NCBI RefSeq assembly: GCF_050948175.1 | Contig: NC_135194.1 | Coordinates: forward strand, 16,896,533-16,960,532 | Source of the DNA: Xylocopa sonorina | Taxonomy: Eukaryota > Arthropoda > Insecta > Hymenoptera > Apidae | Length of the DNA: 64,000 bases | Reading direction: 5' to 3' | Part shown: positions 49,458 to 60,606 of the stretch, piece after piece | How the letters are laid out: every line of letters starts with the position of its first letter | Numbering within the stretch: the stretch's first letter is position 1 | Translations under genes and position numbers: made by a program | Notes under the pieces: model-generated | Told to the model about the DNA's origin: nothing | What the model saw: the letters and a program-made list of their open reading frames with translations, nothing else | Database searches by the model: none

Positions 49458-51772
49458 AAATAAATTTATATTAATTAATTAATTAATCAAGGATGTTGGA
49501 GATTATAATGAAAATTGTAGGCGTATAACCATCTAAGTCCTAGTAATATATTATACGTATGTGCATTATAAAGATAATTTATAAAACAAGACTTTTGTAT
49601 TCTGTCAATTGACAAGAAGTTGCAATAAACGTTCTGTTATCTTTAATGATCGGTTTAATTATTCAATCACCTCCATAACGTTCCTGAAAAGATCTATTTT
49701 AATGTCGGAGGCAAAAAGATAGTAGAATGCTGTATTAAACGCAAATAAATGAATTGCTTGCGAACACGTGTGCAGAAATTAATTGGGAATGCGTCCAATT
49801 CTATGGACAGATCGCTTATATTTTCTGTTGAAGCGTATATTCAGAGAAACAAGCACAGAACAGTGAAACTAACAGAAATAGATGTACGAGAATGGGTATA
49901 AATCTATACAAATATTACACAGATACGTTGCAATCACTGCAAGCACGAGAGTAATGACTGGAAGGGAATAAAGCAACGAATCATTTTTCAATAACATTTT
50001 ATTTACACGAACTATGAAGCTACTGCTCTTTCCTCGTTAATTACGCGTTGAAAGACACTGAGTGTTAATTAATTAGTAGCCACAACAAGGAATGTTTTAT
50101 GTTTGTTCACATTTTTCGACACTACGTCAGAAAATATGGCGGGAAGACTGGTAGCGTCATCTCCGTAAAAAGTGCTGAAACCGTTCGCCGTTCAGGGTTC
50201 AGCCGTTCTATGAGAGATGACGCCACTATGACGTAAATAAATTAATGATGATACTAATTATTAAATTAATCAGCAATGTTAGAATTATAACGATAGTAGA
50301 ATGCGTATAATGATTAAAAATGTTCCAAGTGGTGAATGCGTCAGAACCATTGCAAGGATTTTTTCGATTAAATGATCAAAGTTAATAATGTTCTGACACT
50401 TATAATAATCCCTTTTTCTGACTTTTCTCTTGTTTAGTATGGTACCTCAATCAATTGTGAACATGTGTATGTTTTTGATTTTATGCACAGATATCTGGTG
50501 ATGCATCCCAAAGGACTTTATTAATCAAGCAACTACATGTCTACATCGGATAAGAACGACAGAGAAGAAACTATAATATCCATGCAACGAATACTAGCGG
50601 TTGGCTTATTATAACTATTCAGACAAGAGTCGCAGAGTCCTGAAGCAGTAATAATGGACTGTGTAATCAACGACAAAGAAGAACTTGCAGAAATGGATGA
50701 TCTACGTTATCTCCTTACAAATCGACATCTATGTTGGTCTTACATGTGTCGTACATTGGCTTCCTAAGATCCTTTATAAAATGCACCTACTAAGCCTTAC
50801 CATTTAAATTTTAGTAATATACTATGCGTATGTGGATTTGCAAAGGTAATTTATAAGATAAAGTTTTTGTATTCTGTGAATTGATAAGAAGTTGCAATAA
50901 ACGTTTCGTTACCTCTAATGATCTGTTTAATTACTCAACCACCTTCGCAACGATCCTGGAATAACCTATTTCAATGTCTGATGCGAAATAATAGTACAAT
51001 ATTGTACCAAACACAAACAAATGAATTGCATGCGACCACGTGTCTAGAAATTAGTAGGGAATGCGTTCAATTGCATGGACAGATTGCTTATACTTTCTGT
51101 TAATGCGTATAATCAGAGAAGTAACCACAGAAACGGAGAAACTAATAAAAATAGTTATAAGAGAATGGGCATAAATATACAAATATTACACAGATACGTT
51201 GCAATCACTGCAAGCACGAGAGTAATGACTGGAAAGGGAATAAAGCAACGAATCATTTTTCAATAACATTTTATTTACATGAAGTATGAAGCTACTACAC
51301 TTTCCTCGTTAATTACGTGGCGAAAGACACTGAGTGTTAATTAATTAGTAGCCGCAACAAGGAATGTTTTATGTTTGTTCACATTTTTCGATACTACGTC
51401 AGGAAACATGGCGGGAAGACTGGTAGCGTCATCTCTGTAAAAAGTGCTGAAACTGTTCGCCGTTCAGGATTCAGCCGTTCTATGAGAGATGGCGCCACCA
51501 TGCCGTAAATAAATTAATGACTGTACTAATTAATAAATTAATCAGCAATGTTAGAACTATAACGATAGTAGAATGCGTATAAACATTAAAAATGTTCCAA
51601 GTGATGAATGCATGTAAACAATTGAAAGGATTTCTTGGATTAAACGATCAAAATTAATAATGTACTGACACTTGTAATAATCCCTTTTTCTGACCTTTCT
51701 TTTGTTTAGCATGCTATATCAAGCAATTGCTTACATGTGTATCCTTCTAATTATGTGCACTCATGTCTGACA

Positions 51773-51997
51773 ATGCATCCCAAAGGACTTTATTATTCAA
51801 GCAGCTACATGTCTACATTGGATAAGAATCACAGAAGTGAAATTATAATATCCATGCACCGGAGACTAATGGCTGGTCTATTATTACTATTCAGACAAGA
51901 ATCGCAGAGTCCTGAAGCACTAATAATGGATTGTTTAATCAACCACAAAGAAGAAACTGCAGAAATGGCTAATCTGCGTTATATCCTTACAAATTGA
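51773..51997 (+). pseudogene. Second copy of the 74-codon satellite frame (probably non-coding)
   Basis: See 46440-46664. The ATG at 51773 matches that frame. Differences show no excess of synonymous change. Confidence 0.25.
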
Positions 51998-53932
51998 CAT
52001 CAGTGTTAGCCGTAGATGTGTCGTACACTGGCATACTAAGATCCTTTATAAAATGCACCTACTATCTTACAATTTAAATTTTAGTAATATACTATGCGTA
52101 TGTGGATTTGTAAAGGTAATTTATAAGCTAAGATTTTTGTATTTTGTAAGTTGACAAGAAGTTGCAATAAACGTTCTGTTATCATTAATGATCGGTTTAA
52201 TTATTCAATCACCTCCATAACGATCCTGGAAAGATCTATTTTAATGTCTGAGGTGAAAAAATAGTATAATGCTCTACCAAACACAAATAAATGAATTGCT
52301 TGCGACCACGTGTGTAGAAATTAGTTGGGACTGCGTTCAATTGTATGGACAGATCGTTTGTACTTTCTATTAATGCGTATATTCAGAGAAACAGGCACAG
52401 AACAGTGAAACTAACCGAAATAGATATAAGAGAATGGGTATGAATGTATACAAATATTACACAGGTATGTTGTAATCGCTGTAAGCACGAGAGTAGTGAC
52501 TGGAAGGGAATAAAACAACGAATCATTCTTTAATAACATCTTATTTACATGAACTATGAAGCTACTGCTCCTTCCTCGTTAATTACGTGACGAGAGAAAC
52601 TGAGTGTTAATTAATTAATAGCCAGAAGAAGGAATGTTTTATGTTTGTTCACATTTTTCGACACTACGTCAGAAAACATGGCGAGAAGACTGGTAATGCC
52701 GTCTCTGTAAAAAGTGTTGAAACTGTTCGTCGTGCAGGGTTCAGCCGTTCCACGAGAGATGGCGGAACCATATCGTAAATATGTTAATGATAATAATTAA
52801 TAATTTAATCAGTAATGTTAGAACTCTAATGATAATAGAACACGTATAATCATTAAAACTGCGTTTCTATTATGAGACTATGTTCCAAGTGGTGGTTGCG
52901 TCAAAATAATTGAAAGGATTTCCTCGATTGAACGATCAAAGTTAATAATGTTCTGACACTTGTAATAATCTCTTTTTCTGACCTTTGTCTCGTTTAGTAT
53001 GGTATCTCATTGAATTGTGCACATGTGTATGCTTGTAATTGCGTGTATAAATGTCTGACGATACATCTCGAAGGACATGCGACTAACAATTACTTGTGTT
53101 CAGCTGAGAGTAATGGTGCAAGAACTACAATATAACCAGGTAGAAGAGATTAATGGTAACCCTCTTGTCACAGTTAGAAGAAGAGTTTCTATGTCTTAAA
53201 GCAGTTACAAAGAACTGTTGGATCAGCGACAAAGAAGAAGCAACAGAAATTGTTAATCTACAGGTTCCTATTATAAATTGGCACCGCTTTTAGTCGCGTG
53301 GGATGTATCTTACTCTTGTTTACAAAGACTGTGCGTAAAATGTACCTGGTAAGCCCTACCGTCAAAATTTTAATAATATACTATGTATACGTGGATTTAT
53401 AAATTTAATTTATAAGCTTACGCAGGTATGGACACTTTTGTATTCTTTGAATTGTCATAAATGTTCTATTATCACCAATTAATTGTTTAATCATTCAATA
53501 ACACTTGTAAATAACCAAGAATGACTCATTTCAATCCTGAAACACGAAACAACTTGTAAAATGCATTTTCTGAAAGAAATTAACGAATCGCTTTGGACAA
53601 CGTACATGCAGATTAATCAGGAACGCGCTGATCCTTATGGAGATTACTTGCAGAACACAGAAACCAGCAGAATCGAATATAAAAGTAGAGGTACAGATCT
53701 AAAAAAAAAAAAAAAAAAAAATAATGCACATGTTACAACTATAAGCACGTGCATTCAATAATTGTTTGGAACGGGATAAAACATGGAATCACTGCACAAT
53801 AACATACTCTTTACATTAACAATGAAGAAACTGTTTACATTTACATTTTAAGTAAATAACAGCTACTACAAGGCATATATTATAATTATTAACTTTAATC
53901 GAAATGTACAAGAAAGTATTGCTGGCTGACAA

Positions 53933-54018
53933 GTGGCGCCATCTCTCGTGAAACTTCTCAAACTGTTCGCAACATTGTTTCGAAAATTGTCGAAGAGATG
54001 GCGCCACGGTGGCGCCAA
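53933..54018. repeat. Last subtelomeric hairpin
   Basis: GTGGCGCCATCTCTCGTG ... GAAGAGATGGCGCCACGGTGGCGCC: the best-preserved core palindrome in the array, closing the satellite on the telomere side. Confidence 0.85.
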
Positions 54019-54194
54019 AATCGAATTGTAATTATGAAGATATTAATTAATCATTAAATTATGTAATGATTCTTAAGTAAATAAAGGGGTAGTGCGCCCT
54101 TCGTAAGAAATGATCTATACATCAATGAAATTGGCCCTACCAATGACACAAAATACAAGTAGTAATGCATTAACCGCTTGCCAAACGCATCCGG
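54019..54194. other. Short unique junction between satellite and CCTAA repeats
   Basis: 176 bp with no repeat or gene seen; separates the satellite from the degenerate telomere-like block. Confidence 0.5.
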
Positions 54195-56345
54195 AAGTAA
54201 GCCAACCTAACCCAACCTATCCTAAACCAACCAGTACCTCCCCGGATGTAACCAAACCCAGCCTAACCTAAACTTCACCCCTCAGGACCATTCCTAACCT
54301 AACCTAACCCGAAACTAGCCCAACCTAACCCGAAACTAGCCCAACCTAACCCGAAAGTAGCCCAACCTAACCCGAAACTAGCCTAACCTAACCCGAAACT
54401 AGCCTAACCTAACCCGAAACTAGACCAACCTAACCCGAAACTACCCTAACCTAACCCGAAACTAGCCTAACCTAACCCGGAACTAGCCTAACCTAACCCG
54501 AAACTAGCCTAACCTAACCCCAAACTAGCCTAACCTAACCCGAAACTACCCTAACCTAACCCGAAACTAACCTAACCTAACCCCAAACTAGCCTAACCTA
54601 ACCCAAAACTAACTTAACCTAACCTAATCTAACCTAACCTAACACCAAACTAGCCTAACCTAACCCCAAACTAGCCTAAACTAACCCCAAACTAGCCTAA
54701 CCTAACCCCAAACTAGGCTAACCTAACCCCAAAATAGCCTAACCTAACCAAACTAGCCTAACCTAACATAACATAACTTAACGTAAAACTAACCTAACCT
54801 AACCAAACAGCAGCCTAACTTAACCCAAAGCTAGCCTAACCTAACCCAACCTAACTTAACCCCAAACTAGCCTAACCTAACCCGACCTAACTTAACCCAA
54901 AACTAACCTAACCTAACCCAACAGCAGCCTAACTTAACCCAAAACTAGCCGAACCCAACCTAACTTAACCCCAAACTAGCCTAACCTAACCCAACAGCAG
55001 CCTAACTTAACCCAAAGCTAGCCTAACCTAACCCAACCTAACTTAACCAGAAACTAGCCTAACCTAACCCAAACTAACTTAACCTAAAACTAGCCTAACC
55101 AAACCCAACCTAACTTAACCCCAAACTAACCTAACCTAACCTAACCTAACCTAACCTAACCCAACATAACTTAACCTAAAACTAACCTAACCCAACCCAA
55201 CTTAACCCCAAACTAGCCTAACCTAACTCAACCTAACTTAAACCAAAACTAGCCCAACCTAACCCAACCTAACTTAACCCAAAACCAGCCTAACCTAACT
55301 CAACCCAACATAACCCAAAACTAGCCTAACCTAACCTAACCCAACCTAACTTAAACCAACGGTAGCCTAACCTAATCCAATCTAACTTAACCCAACAGTC
55401 GCCTAACTTTACCCAAACTAGCCTAACCTAACCCAACAGTAGCCTAACTTTACCCAAACTAGCGTAACCTAACCCAACCTAACTTAACCCAAAACTAGCT
55501 TAACCTAACCTAACCTAACCCAACCTAACTTAACCCCAAACTAATCTAACCTAACCCAACCCAACATAACCTCAAACTAGCCTAACCTAACTTAACCCCA
55601 AACTAGCCTAACCTAACCCAACCGAACTTAACCCCAAACTAGCCTAACCTAACCCAACCTAACTTAACCTAAAACTAGCCTAACCTAACCCAACCTAACT
55701 TAACTCAAAACCAGCCTAACATAACTCAACCTAACCTAACGCAACCTAGCTTAACTTAAAACTAACCTAATCCAACCTAACTTAAACCAACGGTAGCCTA
55801 ACCTAACCCAACCTAACTTAACCCAACAGTAGCCTAACTTTACCCAAACTAGCCCAACCTAACTTAAACCAACGGTAGCCTAACCTAACCCAATCTAACT
55901 TAACCCAACAGTAGCCTAACTTTACCCTAAGTAGCCTAACCTAACCCAACCTAACTTTACCCAAACTAGCCCAACCTAACTTAAACCAACGGTAGCCTAA
56001 CTTAAACCAATGGTAGCCTAACCTAACCCAATCTAACTTAACCCAACAGTAGCCTAACTTTACCCTAAGTAGCTTAACCTAACCCAACCTAACTTTACCC
56101 ACACTAGCCTAACTTAACCCAAAACCAGCCTAGCCTAACCTAGCCTAACTTAAAACTAACCTAACCCAATCTAACTTAACCCAACAGTAGCCTAACTTTA
56201 CCCACACTAGCCTAACCTAACTCAACAGTAGCCCAACTTAACCCAAAACCAGCCTAGCCTAACCTAACCCAACCTAACTCAACCCAAAAGCAGCCTAACC
56301 TACACCAACCTAACCTAACCTAACCCAAAACTAGCATAACCTAAA
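54195..56345. repeat. Degenerate telomere-like repeats, CCTAA orientation
   Basis: About 2.1 kb of CCTAA-rich repeats. The first part is a 21-bp unit (CCTAACCTAACCCGAAACTAG) in tandem. Further right, CCCAAACTAG, CCAACCTAACTTAAC and CAACAGTAGCCTAACTTTAC variants dominate. The CCTAA strand is plus here, the reverse of the terminal TTAGG array. Confidence 0.93.
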
Positions 56346-57260
56346 CTAACCTACCTCCCCCTCAAACATATACCCTCCCTCCCGAAAAAATACAATCCCC
56401 CCGCAAAAATATAAACACTTATCACCCCCAGAAATATGAACACCTCCCCCCCCGCAAGAACATAACACCCTCCCCGCAAGAATATAACACCCCCCTCCGC
56501 AAGAACATAACACCCCCCCCCCCCGCAAGAACATAACACCCCCCCCCCCCCCGCAAGAACATGACACCCCCCCGCAAGAACATAACCCCCCCCCCCTGCA
56601 AGAACATAACACCCCCCCCGCAAGAACCTAACCCCCCCCCCGCAAGAACATAACACCCCCCCCGCAAGAACATGACACCCCCCCCCCCGCAAGAACATGA
56701 CACCCCCCCGCAAGAACATAACACCCCCCCCCCCCCGCAAGAACATAACACCCCCCCCGCAAGAACCTAACACCCCCCCCCCCCGCAAGAACATAACACC
56801 CCCCCCGCAAGAACATAACACCCCCCCCCCCCCCGCAAGAACATAACACCCCCCCCGCAAGAACATAACACCCCCCCCCCCCGCAATAACCTACCCCCCC
56901 GCAAGAACATAACACCCCCCCCCCCTCCCGCAAGAACATAACACCCCCCCCCCCCCCCGCAAGAACATAACACCCCCCCCCCCGCAAGAACATAACACCC
57001 CCCCCCCCGCAAGAACATAACACCCCCCCCCCCGCAATAACCTACCCCCCCCCCCCCCGCAATAACCTACCCCCCCCCCCCCCCCCCCACCGCAAGAACA
57101 TAACACCCCCCCACCCCGCAAGAACATAACACCCCCCCCGAAAGAACATAACACCCCCCCCCCCCCCCGCAAGAACATAACACCCCCCCCCCCCGCAAGA
57201 ATATAACACCCCCACCCCGGAAAAATATAACACGCCCCCCCCCCGCAAAAATATACCTCC
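56346..57260. repeat. C-run minisatellite (GCAAGAACATAACACCCC type)
   Basis: About 30 units made of a conserved 15-base core (GCAAGAACATAACAC) and a C run of variable length (about 7 to 20). A few units read GCAATAACCTA. The minus strand is correspondingly G-rich. Long minus-strand frames with repeated CSCGGG/FLRGG words are artefacts of the repeat. Confidence 0.93.
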
Positions 57261-57430
57261 TCCCTCCTCAAACTTAAAACAACCCCCCCACTCCGCAAGA
57301 AATACAAAGTACCCACCACAATTTTAACACCCAAAGAAATTAAAAGAAATATACAAATATAAGAAAAAGCAGTCCCATCCCCCGTAAGAATATAAACAAT
57401 TCCCACAAATACAACAACCTAACACCAACA
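57261..57430. other. Short junction between the C-run minisatellite and the 128-bp units
   Basis: About 170 bp of A/C-rich sequence; no gene or clear repeat seen. Confidence 0.4.
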
Positions 57431-57850
57431 CAATGCCCACACAGACACTGTCAGTTTAGGTTAGGGTATATTTTTATAACCTTTCCAATGTCAAACTCGA
57501 CCTAACAGGAATATACGTAACCCCCCAGCCCGCTCAAATACAACAACACAACGCCAACCCAATGCCAACACAGACACTGTCGGTTTAGGTTAGGGTATAT
57601 TTTTATAATCCTACCAGAGTCCAACTCGACCGAACAGAAGTAGACGCAAACACCACCCCCCACGAACACAACAACGCAATACCAACGCAATGCCTACACA
57701 GACACTGTCAGTTTAGGTTAGGATATATTTTTATAACCTTTCCAGAGTCTAACTCGACCGAACAGGAGTAGACGTAACCAGCAACACGAATCTAATGCTC
57801 GCACAGACACTGTCAGTTTACGTTAGGTTATATTTTTATAATCTTTGCAG
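57431..57850 (+). repeat. Four tandem units of about 105-129 bp with a TTAGG-like core
   Basis: The word ACAGACACTGTC recurs near 57441, 57570, 57698 and 57803, each followed by GTTTAGGTTAGG-type sequence (GTTTACGTTAGG in the fourth) and TATATTTTTATAA. The TTAGG-like core is in the terminal orientation, unlike the block at 54195-56345. Confidence 0.88.
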
Positions 57851-58419
57851 AGTCTAAGGTAACCTACCCCCCTTCCCCGACAAGTAACCACCATCTTACC
57901 TAACCAGTCCCTAATGAAAGTAAAGCAAACCGAAACCAAACCAACGCCAAACCAAAGTAAAGAAAACCGAAACCAAAGCAATTCCGAACCAAACAAAAGC
58001 AACCCGGAACCAAACCAACCCCCCAACCAAAGTAAAGCAACCCCGAACCAACGCAACCCCTAAAAAAAAAAAAACCTACCGTAAACCTCCCCTAAAGCAA
58101 CCCTAACCCCTAAGAAACAACCCCTGACCTAAAAAACGCACCTCAAACCTACCTCGAACTTAAAAAAAACCACCCCTAACCTCAAAGAACTACCTCAAAC
58201 CTAAAGAAACCCACCTGAAACTTAAAAAAACCACCCCTAACCTACAGAAAACCACCCCAAACCTAAAAAAACCAACTCCAACCTACAAAAAACCACCCCT
58301 AACCTACAGAAAACCACCCCTAACCTAAAAAAACCAACTCCAACCTACAAAAAACCACCCTAACCTAAACAAAAAACCTTACCCTAAAAAATTTTCTCCG
58401 CCCCCAACGAAAACCGACG

Positions 58420-58422
<3 letters not shown>
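57851..58422. repeat. A/C-rich degenerate repeat
   Basis: Short irregular units such as AACCTACAGAAAACCACCCC and CAACCAAAGTAAAGCAA. No gene. Confidence 0.7.

Positions 58423-58473
<51 letters not shown>
58423..58473 (+). repeat. Poly-A tract
   Basis: About 50 consecutive A. Could be a retroposon tail or simple slippage; no element body was recognised on either side. Confidence 0.9.
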
Positions 58474-58475
<2 letters not shown>

Positions 58476-58770
58476 TCATTCAACATAGAATGACGAAAAT
58501 GCTGCGAATCGAAGAGACCATACGATGCATCCAACCTGTAATATAACACAACGTTCGACGATAATTTGTACAATTCCAACTTATAATTCTCCAATTTCAC
58601 AATATTTTTCTTCTTCTTTAAGTTACTTTCAACGACTATACTTCCTCGCCATGTCACTTTGCATACCTCCAGCGAATGAGGACCATTTACTTTCATGATT
58701 CATCGTACTTGCTTCATTCCTGAAAAAATACTTACAAAATACATCGTTTTTCGACTGCATCGACTAACAT
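58474..58770. other. Unique sequence between poly-A and the palindromic box array
   Basis: About 300 bp. A minus-strand frame (58696-58379) reads into the T run and has no domain; not called a gene. Confidence 0.45.
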
Positions 58771-59240
58771 CGACGACTATAAACGTCATTTATTCCTTTG
58801 TAGTCAATTATTCATGACAGCTATAACCGTCATTTCTGTTATACGCGTATCATCGAGTGTCGGGCGGCTATAGACGTCATTCCCTTTTCAGTTGTACGCT
58901 ATTTACGACGGCTATTACCGTCATTTATGTGATACACATATTACCAAGTATCGGACGGCTATAGACGTCATTTCTTCGTCAGTATTAAAATATTCACGAC
59001 GACTACAGCCGTCATTTCTGTTATAATATTATCAAGTTTCGGACGGCTATAGACGTCATTTGCATAAAACATCACACACTTTCGGACGACTATAGACGTC
59101 ATTTGTTCGTCGCTCTGCAAGTATTCACGACGGCTATAACCGTCATACCTGCAATACTCGTTTTATCAAGTATCGGACGGCTATAACCGTCATTCGTGTA
59201 CGCTTATCTCCAACAATCCGACGGCTATAGACGTCATTTA
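58771..59240. repeat. Array of eleven palindromic boxes (GACGGCTATAGACGTCATT)
   Basis: Boxes start near 58772, 58816, 58862, 58907, 58953, 58998, 59041, 59084, 59128, 59175 and 59219, about 43-47 bp apart. Two forms alternate loosely: GACGGCTATAACCGTCATT (near-palindromic) and GGACGGCTATAGACGTCATT. All but one end in CGTCATT, and the second form contains ACGTCA, the CRE half-site. The spacers are not conserved. Confidence 0.9.
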
Positions 59241-59940
59241 CGTCAAATATTCCAAAAAATATCCTAACCTAACCTAATCTCTGTTGGCAACGTGGCATCT
59301 CTCGTATCATGAGCCGAACTGACATCGCATCGTGTGAGCTCCGTCAAAGTGTTTCGAACAAAATTATCCAACTTCACCTAATCGCTGTTCGATTGGTCGA
59401 TACCAGACATACAGCAAAACATACCATTTCATCTTCCAATCTCACAAATTTCGTTCTTTTTTTTTCCTTTTTTAACATAACACTATATATCCAACATTGC
59501 AGAAATTTCAAGAACCTAACCTAACCTAATCCAATCTATGTCCGAATGATGCCGATAGTACAAGACATAAAATCAAACATACCAACTTCACTTTCCAATA
59601 ACACATCATGTCCTTTATTTTTATTGAATTTTTATTTTTCTTTTTTTTTTTTTTTTTTTTTTTTAACTTAACACTCAGTGTGTCCAACACTCCAGAAACT
59701 TCAAAAAATAACCCAACCTAAACCAATGTATGTTTGATTGCTGCCGATATTACAAGACATGAAACTAAACATACCGATTCACCTTACAATGACACTTTAA
59801 TTCTTCTTTATTACTTTTATTGCTTCAATTTTTTATTTTTTTTTCAACATAACACTCTATGTATCCAACATTGCACAAATTTCAAGGAAAATATCCTAAC
59901 CTAATCTAATCTCTGTTCGCTAATTCCCGATACTACTGCA
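59241..59940. repeat. Units of about 185 bp with CCTAA segments and T runs
   Basis: Recurrent blocks ATCCAACATTGCAGAAATTT, then CCTAACCTAATCT...TGTT, GCCGATA.TACAAGACAT and a T run, near 59490, 59680 and 59860, with a partial copy near 59260. Some CCTAA segments are tandem. Confidence 0.82.
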
Positions 59941-59948
59941 ACCTTCCT

Positions 59949-60606
59949 CTAACTGGAACCGGAGATGACGTCATATCTTTGGCACGCGAAACGGAAATGA
60001 CGTTATTCCTATTTCCTTCCACCGGAAATGACGTCATTTAGTATTTCTTCTCCCCGGAAGTGACGTCATTGGTATTTCTTTCTTTCCACCGGAAGTGACG
60101 TCATTTAGTATTTCTTCTCCCCGGAAGTGACGTCATTTAGTATTTCTTCTCCCCGGAAGAGACGTCATTGGTATTTCTTTCCACCGGAAGTGACGTCATT
60201 TAGTATTTCTTCTCCCCGGAAGTGACGTCATTGGTATTTCTTTCCACCGGAAGTGACGTCATGAGTATTTCTTCTCCCCGGAAGTGACGTCATTGGTATT
60301 TCTTTCCACCGGAAGTGACGTCATGAGTATTTCTTCTCCCCGGAAGTGACGTCATTGGTATTTCTTTCCACCGGAAGTGACGTCATGAGTATTTCTTCTC
60401 CCCGGAAGTGACGTCATTGGTATTTCTTTCCACCGGAAGTGACGTCATGAGTATTTCTTCTCCCCGGAAGTGACGTCATTGGTATTTCTTTCCACCGGAA
60501 GTGACGTCATGAGTATTTCTTCTCGCCGGAAGATATACGTCATCAGTATATCTTCTCGCCGGAAGTGACGTCATCGGTATATATGTTCTCGCCGGAAGTG
60601 ACGTCA
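59949..60606. repeat. 62-bp dimer array of CCGGAAGTGACGTCA boxes abutting the telomere
   Basis: Each box is CCGGAAGTGACGTCAT. Linkers alternate TGGTATTTCTTTCCA and GAGTATTTCTTCTCC, giving a 62-bp dimer repeated about six times between about 60170 and 60520. The left boxes are less regular. I count about 18 perfect TGACGTCA sites. The last box runs straight into the TTAGG array. TGACGTCA is the CRE palindrome bound by CREB/ATF bZIP proteins, and CCGGAAGT is the ETS consensus. Confidence 0.93.

Larger units (their letters stand above)
43768..54018. repeat. Subtelomeric satellite array with short and long units
   Basis: Units are marked by a GGCGCCATCTCT-type hairpin, starting near 43768, 45267, 46087, 47361, 48183, 50149, 51421, 52691 and 53933. 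Spacings fall in two classes once the two insertions are removed: short about 780-820 bp (starts 43768, 45267, 47361, 48183) and long about 1240-1275 bp (46087, 50149, 51421, 52691). Long units add about 450 bp after the segment at about 46290. Conserved blocks include an E-box (GACCACGTGT), GTTAATTAATTAATAG and GAATGTTTTATGTTT before each hairpin. No real gene is seen. Units at 45267 and 47361 are nearly identical. Confidence 0.9.

Noticed and set aside
56346..57406. Several minus frames rich in Gly, Cys and Leu (up to 171 codons)
   Set aside because: Pure artefact of the C-run minisatellite; each repeats a CSCGGG- or FLRGG-type word.
54195..60606. CRISPR-like spaced repeats
   Set aside because: Eukaryotic subtelomeric tandem repeats; no cas genes, and spacers are repeat-derived.
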